In this document: positions 17,289-25,413 of the stretch, in pieces
How positions within the stretch are numbered: the stretch's first letter is position 1
Layout of the letters: every line of letters starts with the position of its first letter
DNA from: a bacterium
GTDB lineage: Bacteria > Thermotogota > Thermotogae > Mesoaciditogales > Mesoaciditogaceae
DNA: 64,000 nucleotides
Assembly (NCBI GenBank): GCA_021800445.1
Contig: JAJYYZ010000003.1
Span: 26,812-90,811, forward strand
Direction of reading: 5' to 3'
The notes under the pieces: generated by a model
Seen by the model: only the letters and a program-made list of their open reading frames with translations
Databases searched by the model: none
What the model was told of the DNA's origin: nothing
Made by a program: the position numbers and the translations under genes

Positions 17289-18056
17289 AATTTGCCCTAT
17301 CGCGACGAAATGGGCGGCCGTGCTTTTGGGAATAAATCTGAGTGCGAAAGCCGTAATTTTGTTTACAAAGCCCGGTAAAACGATCAATTTACCTCTCTTC
17401 AAGCCTTTATAACCTATAAGCGCTACTTTTTGTACGTTCATGCTTTTTACGCTGAAGGTGTCTGCGCTCGTAAGACCTATACGCTTTTGAAAATTTGTGT
17501 CAGTTGGTCCGGGACACAGAGTCGTCACAGAAACGCCCGTACCTTTCAACTCTTCGTTGAGCGCAACCGAGAAGGACAAAACGTAGGCTTTTGTAGAATA
17601 ATAAACGTTCATGTAAGGCCCAGGTGGAAAGGCAGCAAGAGAAGCAACGTTGAGCACCTTACCTTTGCCGTTTTTGATCATCGGTGACACCAAAAGCCAT
17701 GTCAAATGTGTAAGTGCCGTAACGTTAACCTGTATCATATCAAGAGATGTTTTCAAATCAGTGTTTATAAAAGCGCCATAACTTCCGAAACCAGCATCGT
17801 TGACAAGTACGTCAGCATTCAATTCCATTTTTTTCAACTCATCAAAAATCTCATCCGGAGCGGAAGGCATTGAAAGGTCTTTTGGAATGATAAAAGCAGA
17901 TATTCCGAATTTATCTGACAGATCTTTCGCAATTTTTCTCAATTCAGATTCATTTCTCGATACAAGTACCAAATCTCGGCCATCTTTTGCGAATAATTGC
18001 GCGAGTTCCTTTCCTATACCGCTTGATGCGCCGGTTATAAGCACAACATCTTTCAT
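17277..18056 (-). CDS. Short-chain dehydrogenase/reductase
   Basis: NAD(P)-dependent oxidoreductase of the classical SDR type, 259 residues from the ATG at 18056 (GGAGAG upstream). TGASSGIG (near residue 8) is the dinucleotide-binding glycine motif; SRNES just after strand 2 favours NADP(H). The usual NNAG appears as NDAG. Catalytic Ser lies in NVASLAAF and the YxxxK pair in YYSTKAY. The closest look is to the DltE/YdfG-like general reductases. It follows rbsK in the ribose-type operon with a 150-base gap holding an inverted repeat, so it may or may not belong functionally. A longer upstream frame is rejected for lack of motifs. Confidence 0.9.
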   Translation of the reverse strand: MKDVVLITGASSGIGKELAQLFAKDGRDLVLVSRNESELRKIAKDLSDKFGISAFIIPKDLSMPSAPDEIFDELKKMELNADVLVNDAGFGSYGAFINTDLKTSLDMIQVNVTALTHLTWLLVSPMIKNGKGKVLNVASLAAFPPGPYMNVYYSTKAYVLSFSVALNEELKGTGVSVTTLCPGPTDTNFQKRIGLTSADTFSVKSMNVQKVALIGYKGLKRGKLIVLPGFVNKITAFALRFIPKSTAAHFVAIGQISRK

Positions 18057-18161
18057 CGTCTCTCTCCTTGCATGATCAAATATCAACGGAATTATATCAC
18101 ATAACGGTAACAAAAGCAGCGCGTCGCTCGTAGTACGTGGCTTGTGGGAAAACACAATGCG

Positions 18162-18182
18162 ATCCCGCGTCAAGTGCGGGAT
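18162..18182. repeat. Short inverted repeat ATCCCGC-7-GCGGGAT
   Basis: Seven-base perfect arms around GTCAAGT between the SDR and rbsK genes. Related or half copies occur at 40173-40193, near 38950 and near 52716. It could form an RNA hairpin in the rbs transcript. Confidence 0.5.
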
Positions 18183-18204
18183 GGAGGAGGAGAAAGAGTA
18201 TATC

Positions 18205-19101
18205 TCAATTTTTTCTTAAAAAATTTTGGACTTCATCTCTTGTGGGAAATGAATCGCCGGCGCCTTTTCTTGTAACAGAAATCGCAGAAGCCGCCATTGC
18301 AAATATACAGGCACTTTTCATATCCGCTTTTTCCGAAAGCGCAACAGCCATGGCCCCATTAAAACAATCACCCGCGCCTGTCGTGTCGACGGAATCAACT
18401 TTGAAAGATTTAAGATTCAAAAGTTCATCATTCTCGATGATATAAACGCCTTTAATCCCTGCTTTGACAACTACCTGTGGCCCCTTCAATTGAAGATTTT
18501 TAATTTTTTCTTCGAGCGTTTTGCCATTGGCAATTTGCGAAATTTCTATCTCATTTGGAGTTATGTAATCAACACAACTTAGAAGGGTATCCGGTATTTT
18601 TCTGGCCGGAGCGGGATCAAGGATAACCTTAATGCCATTGTCATGGGCAATTTTTGCTGTTTTTTCCACGACACCAAATGGGATTTCAAATTGAAGCATC
18701 AAAAACATCGCATTTTTTATCACATTCTTAGAGTTTTCCAAAATCGATTCATCTATTTTTCCATTTGCACCCGCATCAAGAATTATGGAATTTTCTCCAG
18801 ATCCGCTGACCCAAATATTCGCAACGCCTGATGTACCATCTATTTTTTTGATCGACTCTGTACTAACATTGACATTTTTGAGTGAGTTGATCAAAAAATC
18901 ACCAAAAAAATCCGTTCCCACGGCTCCTACCATCTCGACATTACCGCCAAGTTTTGCGACCGCAACAGATTGGTTTGCCCCTTTTCCTCCTTGATGAATC
19001 TCAAAACCAGTGCCATTTATCGTTTCTCCAGGTTTGGGAAATTCTTTTGTGAAACTCACAAGATCAACATTTATGCTTCCAAAAACGACAATTTTAGACA
19101 T
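18205..19101 (-). CDS. rbsK: Ribokinase (PfkB family)
   Basis: Phosphorylates ribose to ribose-5-phosphate after import. 298 residues from the ATG at 19101 (GGAGGT upstream; the upstream extension lies within an IS605-end repeat and is rejected). GSINVDLV (near residue 8) and GGKGANQSVAVAKLGG (near 38) form the substrate site. The PfkB signature DTTGAGDCFNGA with the catalytic Asp is near the C-terminus. It follows rbsB across a terminator-like hairpin and an IS605-end element, so expression may be lower than that of the upstream genes. Confidence 0.94.
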   Translation of the reverse strand: MSKIVVFGSINVDLVSFTKEFPKPGETINGTGFEIHQGGKGANQSVAVAKLGGNVEMVGAVGTDFFGDFLINSLKNVNVSTESIKKIDGTSGVANIWVSGSGENSIILDAGANGKIDESILENSKNVIKNAMFLMLQFEIPFGVVEKTAKIAHDNGIKVILDPAPARKIPDTLLSCVDYITPNEIEISQIANGKTLEEKIKNLQLKGPQVVVKAGIKGVYIIENDELLNLKSFKVDSVDTTGAGDCFNGAMAVALSEKADMKSACIFAMAASAISVTRKGAGDSFPTRDEVQNFLRKN

Positions 19102-19132
19102 TTTACCTCCAAAAATTCTGCAAAGTAAATTC

Positions 19133-19187
19133 GTGACCTCCCCACCACTTATAGAAGTGGGAGAATTCTTGCGCAAAAAAGGTTAAA
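19133..19187 (+). mobile_element. IS200/IS605-type end hairpin, copy B
   Basis: GTGACCTCCCCACCACTTAT, hairpin with AGAAGTGGGAG, then TTCTTGCGCAAAAAAGGTTAAA. It sits between the rbsB terminator hairpin and the rbsK ribosome-binding site, inside what must still be one operon. Confidence 0.6.
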
Positions 19188-19191
19188 TTAT

Positions 19192-19220
19192 AAAACAGGC
19201 ATCAAAAAGATGCCTGTTTT
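19192..19220 (-). terminator. Hairpin after rbsB (partial terminator)
   Basis: Twelve-base perfect arms AAAACAGGCATC and GATGCCTGTTTT around a five-base loop, ending in a T-rich stretch on the minus strand (TTTTATAATTTAACC). The position directly after the binding-protein gene parallels the malE-malF hairpin and should raise RbsB relative to RbsK. Confidence 0.75.
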
Positions 19221-19231
19221 GTTGAAACTAC

Positions 19232-20140
19232 TTAGTCTCCACTTGCTATCCACTGATTGACCGTATCTTTTGTAACTGGGAATAACGGCATCGAAAGACT
19301 CGTTGGAGATATACTTAAGCCGTTTACGATGAAAAAGGCAGCGGAAACTCCAAGGGCAGCCATTTTGTATGGTTGTTGTGCTATATCAACTGCTTCGGTA
19401 CCATCTTTAACAGCCTGTATTCCTTGAGGTATTCCATCACCACCGATAACTGTTATTCCAGTTCTTCCGGCAGCCTTTATCGCCTGAATTGCGCCAAGCG
19501 CCATCTCGTCGTTTTCCGCAATAACGGCATTTATATCCGGATGAGCAACAAGTATTGACTCCATGACAGACATAGCAGTTGCCATATCAAATTGGGCCGT
19601 CTGGTTTGCAACGATTTTGATATTTGGATATTGTGAAAGATAATCCATTATCCCTTTGGACCTATCACGCGTTGCAGAAGCCCCAGGAATGCCAGTCAAA
19701 AGTACAACATTACCTTTACCATCTAAAAGTTTTACGGCGTACTGGGCTTCTAATTTTCCATATTCAACGTTATTGGAGGCTATGTACATATCAACCTTAC
19801 CGCCATTAACAGACCTATCAAGAGTTATAACAGGTATACCCGCTTTGTTTGCGGCAATTACCGCTGGAACTAGAGCATCTGAGTCTGTTGGATTTAAAAT
19901 TATGGCATCGACTTTTCTTTGTATCAAATCCTCAACCTGGTTAAGTTGTGTACTGTTACTGTTATTGGCATTCATCACGATAAGGTTAATTCCCAAAAGT
20001 TGTGCTTCTGCCTTTGCACCATTTGTAAATGACACAAAGTAAGGATTGTTAAGCGTTGATACGCAAAAGCCGATTGTCATTGCCATAGAAAGCACGGCAA
20101 TACCTGCTACCATTACCGCCACCAAAATGAGACTTTTCAT
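19232..20140 (-). CDS. rbsB: Ribose-type sugar ABC transporter substrate-binding protein
   Basis: Periplasmic-binding-protein-like I family, 302 residues with an N-terminal signal sequence (MKSLILVAVMVAGIAVLSMAM). STLNNPYFVSFTNGA, LNPTDSDALVPAV, VITLDRSVNGG and IAENDEMALGAIQA match the ribose-binding pattern, where the Asn, Asp-Arg and Asn/Asp residues contact the pentose. Good Shine-Dalgarno (AGGAGGTG). Expected to deliver ribose or a similar pentose to RbsC/RbsA; xylose, allose or autoinducer-2 relatives cannot be fully excluded, but the ribokinase next door favours ribose. Confidence 0.92.
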   Translation of the reverse strand: MKSLILVAVMVAGIAVLSMAMTIGFCVSTLNNPYFVSFTNGAKAEAQLLGINLIVMNANNSNSTQLNQVEDLIQRKVDAIILNPTDSDALVPAVIAANKAGIPVITLDRSVNGGKVDMYIASNNVEYGKLEAQYAVKLLDGKGNVVLLTGIPGASATRDRSKGIMDYLSQYPNIKIVANQTAQFDMATAMSVMESILVAHPDINAVIAENDEMALGAIQAIKAAGRTGITVIGGDGIPQGIQAVKDGTEAVDIAQQPYKMAALGVSAAFFIVNGLSISPTSLSMPLFPVTKDTVNQWIASGD

Positions 20141-20189
20141 TTAAAACTCACCTCCTAAGAGAATTGGGGTATATAAACCCCATCCATCA

Positions 20190-21134
20190 TCATTCATTCC
20201 AATATTTTTTGCCAAAACTTGTAAGCATAACTGCCAATAAGATGACAAGTCCTTTAACAACTTCCTGGTAATATGCGGAGATGTTCATTATTGTCATTCC
20301 GTTATTCAAAACTGCTATTATGTATCCTCCTATTATCGTTCCAACAACCCAGCCTTCTCCGCCAAAAAGGCTCGTACCGCCAAGCACAACTGCCGCTATG
20401 GCATCAAGTTCATAGCCAGAACCCGCAGATGGTTCTGCCGTTCCAAGCCTTGATGCAAGTATGATCCCTCCGATCGCCGCTAACAAACCACTGATTGCAT
20501 AAACGCTTATAAGCACCGAAGATATTTTCACCCCGGCAGCCCTTGATGCTTTTATATTTCCTCCCACAGCATAGACATGTCTTCCATACTTTGTTCTTTC
20601 AAGTATTATCCAAACCGCTACAAAAGAAAGAGCCATAATAATTATAGAAAATGGTATATCGAGCAAACTTCCTTGACCTATAAAATCGAAAGACGACGGT
20701 AAGTTCCATATCGGTTCTCCTTGGGTATATATCAACGTTATTCCAGTTATTGCAGACATCGTTGCAAGAGTTGCTATAAACGCAGGAACTTTGGCGAAAG
20801 CGACAATAAGACCATTGACAATTCCAAACCCAATACCAACGCCAAGACCCGCAAGTAATCCAAAGAAAAGATTGCCCGTTGCAACTGTAACTCCGGCCGC
20901 AACAGCACCAACTAAGCCGGCTATTGCTCCGTCTGACAGATCTATTCCGGCAGTTAAAATGACAAACATTTGACCGAGTGCAAGTAATATGTTTATCGAT
21001 GATTGCTTAGATATGAGTATAAAATTTGAAGAGGTGAAAAAATAGGTTGGAGATTCTATTGCAAAGAAGATTATTATCCCTAACAAACCAAAGATAACTC
21101 CATATTTTCTTATAAAACCATTAGACGATGCCAT
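20190..21134 (-). CDS. rbsC: Ribose-type ABC transporter permease
   Basis: Membrane subunit, 314 residues, about eight to ten helices. GIDLSDGAIAGLVGA and the conserved cytoplasmic segment KYGRHVYAVGGNIKASRAAGV (contact to the ATPase) are diagnostic of the BPD_transp_2 family; LDAIAAVVLGGTSLFGGEG is the typical C-terminal signature. Starts at the base following the rbsA stop codon with AGGAG inside the end of rbsA. A small hairpin (TGGGGT/ACCCCA, 20165-20182) lies between it and rbsB. Confidence 0.95.
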   Translation of the reverse strand: MASSNGFIRKYGVIFGLLGIIIFFAIESPTYFFTSSNFILISKQSSINILLALGQMFVILTAGIDLSDGAIAGLVGAVAAGVTVATGNLFFGLLAGLGVGIGFGIVNGLIVAFAKVPAFIATLATMSAITGITLIYTQGEPIWNLPSSFDFIGQGSLLDIPFSIIIMALSFVAVWIILERTKYGRHVYAVGGNIKASRAAGVKISSVLISVYAISGLLAAIGGIILASRLGTAEPSAGSGYELDAIAAVVLGGTSLFGGEGWVVGTIIGGYIIAVLNNGMTIMNISAYYQEVVKGLVILLAVMLTSFGKKYWNE

Positions 21135-22640
21135 TTAAGACTCCTTTCCTTTTACCGCAAACTTAAGTATATCTTCCTGAGAAGTACTTTTGGGATCAAG
21201 TTCTCCCGTTATCCTTCCTTCGCTCATAACAAGTATCCTATCTGAAAGGCTCAAAACTTCTGCGAGTTCAGAAGAGATGAAAATTATCGATACACCTTTC
21301 AAAACCTGATCATACATGAATTTGTAAATTTCATATTTTGCTCCAATATCTATACCTCTTGTGGGCTCGTCAAGAATTAGAATTTTTGGAGATCTCACAA
21401 GCCATTTTCCGAGCACAACTTTTTGCTGATTTCCGCCACTTAAATTATCAACCTTTTGATTTATACTGCTGACTTTTGTATTCAAGTACGAAATAGAAGC
21501 ACGCACTGATCGCTTTTCTTTTTTAGACGAAACGAAACCAAATTCAGAAAATAAATCTAAATTTGGTAAAGCATGATTTTCTTTAACACTGCGCTGTAAA
21601 ACGAGCCCGAGATCATGTCGATCCTCTGGAACAAGGAAAATACCGTCTTTAATGGCATCTATTGGTTCCGAAATATCAACACGTTTACCCTCAAGGTAGA
21701 TCTCTCCCTTGAAATCTCTAAGACCAAAAATACTCTCACCAAGTTGCATATTGCCACAACCTACAAGTCCTGCTATTCCAAGTATTTCTCCTTTGCGGAG
21801 AGTGAAATTCACATTTTTAAAGGCATCGGAAGAAAGACTTTTTATCTCGAGCATCTTCTCATTGCTTATTTCTCGAATCGGTTTTTCCGGAAACCTGCTC
21901 TTCATACTTTTTCCGACCATCATACTTACAACTTCTTCCATGGTAACTTCATCTATTTTTTTTGTTCCAACAAGTTCTCCGTTTCTTAAAACCGTTACAA
22001 CATCGGCGATCTCAAATATTTCTTCAAGTCTGTGAGATATGAATATGATCGTTACGCCTTGTGCTTTAAGATTTTTTAATATCGAAAAAAGTAATTCGGT
22101 CTCCCTCAACGTGAGTGCAGCTGTAGGTTCGTCCATGATCAAAAGATTTGAATTCGTCGATAATGCTTTTGCAATTTCAGTTAATTGTTTATCGGCAACA
22201 CTTAAATCCTTTGCTTTCGAATCAATGGGTATGTTCAAGATACCAAATGTTTTTAAAACCTCAAGAGCGGATTTTTTCATCGCTTTTTTGTCGATAAAAT
22301 TGATTTTGAAAAATTTCTTTGATATTTCTCTTCCCAAAAAGATATTTTCATAGACAGTTAATTGAGGCACAAGACTAAATTCTTGATGTATCAGGGAAAT
22401 ACCTGCATGAATTGCGTCTATCGGAGAATGAAATTTGACCTCTGATCCATTAAGATATACCTTGCCTCCCTCGGGTTCAAGTTCACCGGCGATGATTTTC
22501 ATCAAAGTCGACTTACCAGCGCCGTTTTCTCCGACGATGGCATGCAATTCTCCTTTTTGTATTGAGAAATTTATGTTTTTAAGTACAGTAACACCGGAGA
22601 AAGATTTACCTATGTTGTTTATTTTCAGTATTTCTGTCAT
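21135..22640 (-). CDS. rbsA: Ribose-type ABC transporter ATP-binding protein (double NBD)
   Basis: Tandem ATPase driving pentose import, 501 residues. NBD1: Walker A GENGAGKST (near residue 37), signature LSVADKQL, Walker B LLIMDEPTAAL. NBD2: Walker A-like GLVGCGNMQLGE, degenerate as in other RbsA proteins; signature LSGGNQQKV, Walker B ILILDEPTRGID. ATG overlaps the lacI stop by four bases, giving strict regulator-transporter coupling. Confidence 0.95.
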   Translation of the reverse strand: MTEILKINNIGKSFSGVTVLKNINFSIQKGELHAIVGENGAGKSTLMKIIAGELEPEGGKVYLNGSEVKFHSPIDAIHAGISLIHQEFSLVPQLTVYENIFLGREISKKFFKINFIDKKAMKKSALEVLKTFGILNIPIDSKAKDLSVADKQLTEIAKALSTNSNLLIMDEPTAALTLRETELLFSILKNLKAQGVTIIFISHRLEEIFEIADVVTVLRNGELVGTKKIDEVTMEEVVSMMVGKSMKSRFPEKPIREISNEKMLEIKSLSSDAFKNVNFTLRKGEILGIAGLVGCGNMQLGESIFGLRDFKGEIYLEGKRVDISEPIDAIKDGIFLVPEDRHDLGLVLQRSVKENHALPNLDLFSEFGFVSSKKEKRSVRASISYLNTKVSSINQKVDNLSGGNQQKVVLGKWLVRSPKILILDEPTRGIDIGAKYEIYKFMYDQVLKGVSIIFISSELAEVLSLSDRILVMSEGRITGELDPKSTSQEDILKFAVKGKES

Positions 22641-23653
22641 CTGTTACCACTTCCGATTCTCCGAGTTGTTTCTCTTACAACAAGTGATGGTTCGATCTTG
22701 ATATGCTTTATTCTTCTGTCAACGCCAGAAATCATATCTAACATTATCTTAGTTGACATCTGACCAACTTCGTAAGTGGGCTGATGCACGGTCGTGAGCT
22801 TAGGAGTATGGTAAGACGAAAAACTTATATCATCATATCCAACGATCGAAACATCTTTTGGAATGTTGATTCCGTTTCTTTTTAAAAGTTCTATAACTCC
22901 AAACGCTATAAGATCATTCCCGCAAAATATGGCATCGAATTTAACTTTCCTTCTCAGCAATTCTTCGGTCATTTTGATACCACTTTCGTACGTGTAATCT
23001 CCAAAAACGAGAAGAGATTCATCAAATTCAATTTTTGAATCATATAGATATCTTTTATAAGATTGAAAACGTTCTTTTGCACCGGAAGAAACTAATTTCG
23101 AACCAAGAAAAGCAATGTTTCTATGACCCAGAGAGTACAAATGATCTAAAGCAAGTTTTACACCAATGGCATGATCAACGGTAACGTAAGATAAATTTGG
23201 AGAATCAACGTATCTATCAATCATAACCACCGGAAAATTAACGCTTTCTTTCAAATATTTCGTGGTATATTTTGATGCAACGAGTATCACTCCGTCAACT
23301 TTTTTATCGAGTAACAATTTGAATTGAGTTTCCTCCACGATACCGGATCCATCTGTGTTGCACAAAAAAACGGTATAACCGTTTCTATGGGCTTCATCTT
23401 GAACGCCTCTTACCATTGATGGGAAAAACGGATTTTCTATACTTGGTATCAAAAGTCCTAAAGTCTTCATCGGCATACCTTTAAGCGCACGTGCTATGGT
23501 ATTTGAATGATAATTCAAATTTTGCACTGCATCTAACACTTTTTGTTTTAACTCTTCTCTTACTCCTTGAGAATCATTTAAAACCCTTGATACAGTCGAG
23601 ATGGAAACCCCGGCTACTTTGGCAACATCTTTTATGCTTTTATCAGTTGTCAT
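22637..23653 (-). CDS. LacI-family transcriptional regulator, probable ribose repressor
   Basis: 338 residues from the ATG at 23653 (AGAGGT eight bases upstream). The N-terminal HTH SIKDVAKVAGVSISTVSRVLND is followed by the hinge helix NTIARALKGMPMKTLGLLIP. The ligand-binding domain (about 60-335) contains VDGVILVASKYTT, PVVMIDRYVDSPNLSYVTVD and the CGNDLIAFGVIELL region, as in RbsR/CcpA relatives. It heads the operon it probably regulates; a LacI-type operator lies over its own promoter, so autoregulation is likely. The upstream ten-codon extension to 23683 overlaps that operator and is rejected. Confidence 0.93.
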   Translation of the reverse strand: MTTDKSIKDVAKVAGVSISTVSRVLNDSQGVREELKQKVLDAVQNLNYHSNTIARALKGMPMKTLGLLIPSIENPFFPSMVRGVQDEAHRNGYTVFLCNTDGSGIVEETQFKLLLDKKVDGVILVASKYTTKYLKESVNFPVVMIDRYVDSPNLSYVTVDHAIGVKLALDHLYSLGHRNIAFLGSKLVSSGAKERFQSYKRYLYDSKIEFDESLLVFGDYTYESGIKMTEELLRRKVKFDAIFCGNDLIAFGVIELLKRNGINIPKDVSIVGYDDISFSSYHTPKLTTVHQPTYEVGQMSTKIMLDMISGVDRRIKHIKIEPSLVVRETTRRIGSGNR

Positions 23654-23668
23654 TCCCAATGACCTCTT

Positions 23669-23682
23669 TGCAAACGTTTTCA
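23669..23682. promoter_or_regulatory. LacI-family operator of the ribose operon
   Basis: TGAAAACGTTTGCA on the minus strand: a 14-bp inverted repeat with central CG and one mismatched pair, the shape of LacI/CcpA-family sites. It sits immediately downstream of the -10 box, over the likely start of transcription and upstream of the lacI ribosome-binding site. Confidence 0.7.
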
Positions 23683-23684
23683 AA

Positions 23685-23714
23685 ATTATACTATAAAAAA
23701 GATTTCATACTCAA
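23685..23714 (-). promoter_or_regulatory. Promoter of the lacI-rbsACBK operon
   Basis: Minus strand -35 TTGAGT (23709-23714), 18-base spacer, perfect -10 TATAAT (23685-23690). A further inverted repeat ACCAA-AA-TTGGT lies about 25 bases upstream of the -35 and could be an activator site. Confidence 0.75.
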
Positions 23715-23830
23715 TTGCCAAATTCGGCTAAAGTAAACCAAAATTGGTCAAATTCAAACTTGAGATAAAAATATCTGCTTATTTTTAATTAAATATTCAA
23801 TTATCTAACCGAAAGTAAGATTTGCAATTC

Positions 23831-23872
23831 GTGACATCCCCACCACTTCTATAAGTGGTGGGAGCATGTCAC
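23831..23872. mobile_element. IS200/IS605-type end hairpin, copy C (full palindrome form)
   Basis: A 42-bp near-perfect palindrome, GTGACATCCCCACCACTT to AAGTGGTGGGAGCATGTCAC. Unlike other copies it has the GTGAC end on both sides and lacks the TTAAA arm. The right-hand GTCAC contains the TGA stop codon of the ABC-2 permease gene, so the element forms the 3' end of that gene. Confidence 0.6.
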
Positions 23873-24627
23873 AGATCCGAACTTCTAAAATGAAAGTATT
23901 GAAGCACGAAAAGGCCACCAGCGATGACAAGCAAAATCAAAAAGGTAAGCGCACCGAAAGATTGTTTGGTAAGTACGTCTTGTCCGCCCATATACTGAAA
24001 AAAGTCAAGAAATTTAGTTTGTTCAAAAGCACCAGCTGTTAGCAATCCGGCAAATATAACTATGTCAAGCAGTATAGGCCTTGCTTGACTTGAAAACAAC
24101 ATTGAGGTATATGCGCCTATCTGATAAAAAAGCACCGCACCGGCAACTGCTCTTGCAGTCCATATCGCAACCATGGTACCTGAAAGGTTATATCCCATTG
24201 CCAATGAAAGGAGATAATAAAAGAATCCACCGATAATCACAATCGCCGCTGTCCATATGTAACCTGCGAAAACTTTAGATGAAAATATTTCCCATCTTGT
24301 CATTCTTCCGGCCATGATGTAAAAGGTTTTATGTTCTTTGTCTTTTGAAAAGAGAGAAAAGCTCATTACGATTGCAACAATTATCGAAAGAAGATTGTAA
24401 TTTCCGCCATACCATTCCGCATACGAGTAAAAGTTGTAATTGGATAAGATGGCGCTAAGACCCTGCTGACCAACAGGATTATTTTTTAAATTCTGCTGAA
24501 CTTCAGGAGATCCAAAGATACCCGTCACAAAGTTATGACTTAACACGGGAACAAGAGAAAGCGCGATTAAGATGACAATAAGCACTATCGCTCTCGTTGA
24601 GTTTAATTTGAATTCAACAAACGTCAT
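23869..24627 (-). CDS. ABC-2 type transporter permease
   Basis: Membrane subunit of an exporter-type ABC system, 252 residues with about six hydrophobic helices. The FSLFSKDKEHKTFYIMAGRMTRWEIFSSKVFAG pattern, in which a conserved charged loop precedes the second helix pair, is typical of ABC-2 permeases of drug, sodium or lantibiotic exporters. Its start overlaps the ATPase stop by four bases. The last codon abuts an IS605-end hairpin that supplies the stop codon, so the native C-terminus may have been slightly shortened or replaced. Substrate unknown. Confidence 0.85.
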   Translation of the reverse strand: MTFVEFKLNSTRAIVLIVILIALSLVPVLSHNFVTGIFGSPEVQQNLKNNPVGQQGLSAILSNYNFYSYAEWYGGNYNLLSIIVAIVMSFSLFSKDKEHKTFYIMAGRMTRWEIFSSKVFAGYIWTAAIVIIGGFFYYLLSLAMGYNLSGTMVAIWTARAVAGAVLFYQIGAYTSMLFSSQARPILLDIVIFAGLLTAGAFEQTKFLDFFQYMGGQDVLTKQSFGALTFLILLVIAGGLFVLQYFHFRSSDL

Positions 24628-25337
24628 TTGATCTCATCCTTTCTTACGAGGCCAAGAAAAGCTTTTGAAAGATTTTCTCCGTTGGTCCCTTTAAAGTCTG
24701 CCATCGTACCCGTATAAAGAATCATTCCGTTTTTAAGGATCAAAAGATGATCGCAAACTTCCTCAACTTCTGAGAGTATTTGCGAAGAATAAATTATCGT
24801 CTTACCTTCTTTTGCGATGTCTTTAACAAATTCAAGCACTTCTGCTCTTACCACTGGATCAAGCCCTAACGTCGGCTCATCAAGCAGATAAAGTTTGACA
24901 TTCTGCGAAAGGGCAAGTGCAAGGTAAAGTTTGGTCTTATTTCCCTGTGATAGGGCTTTTATTTTTCTTTGATAAGTCAAATCCAATCTTTTGCAAATTT
25001 CATCAAATTTTTCTTCAGAGAAATTAGGCGCAAAAGCCGAAAAATAATCCTTCATTTTTGACACTTTCATCCCATCGTAAAGATTTTTCTCTTCTGGAAC
25101 AAAAGAAATTTCTTTGTTTCCATCCGGAAAGGGAACTTTGCTCATCACACTTACGGTTCCGTCTGTTTGTCTTATCAAACCCATTATTATCTTCAAAGTT
25201 GTGGTCTTACCGGCACCATTTGGACCGAGAATCGCAAAGACACTTCCCGTCGAAACTTCAAAAGATATCCCATTTAAAGCCTTTACATCTCCAGAATAAA
25301 CCTTCTTAACGTTATCAAACTTGACTGTCGTATCCAT
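24624..25337 (-). CDS. ABC transporter ATP-binding protein
   Basis: Single ATPase of the exporter pair, 237 residues. Walker A GPNGAGKTT (near residue 38), a Q-loop region with VPEEKNLYDGM, signature LSQGNKTKL, Walker B LYLLDEPTLGLDP, and the switch His replaced by Ser-Gln in IIYSSQILSEVE (many exporters have STH there). This last point departs from the usual His-loop; activity may rely on a different residue. Divergent from the CDF gene, sharing a 76-base intergenic region. Confidence 0.9.
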   Translation of the reverse strand: MDTTVKFDNVKKVYSGDVKALNGISFEVSTGSVFAILGPNGAGKTTTLKIIMGLIRQTDGTVSVMSKVPFPDGNKEISFVPEEKNLYDGMKVSKMKDYFSAFAPNFSEEKFDEICKRLDLTYQRKIKALSQGNKTKLYLALALSQNVKLYLLDEPTLGLDPVVRAEVLEFVKDIAKEGKTIIYSSQILSEVEEVCDHLLILKNGMILYTGTMADFKGTNGENLSKAFLGLVRKDEIK

Positions 25338-25413
25338 TTAAGTCCTCCTATGGTAAAATACTTAGAGTCATAAAGATTCTAACATAAAAAGGAGAATATG
25401 AGGAAAAAATCTC

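Noticed and set aside
19101..19176. N-terminal extension of ribokinase to 19176
   Set aside because: It would be encoded by IS605-end copy B and begins with a TTG without a ribosome-binding site.
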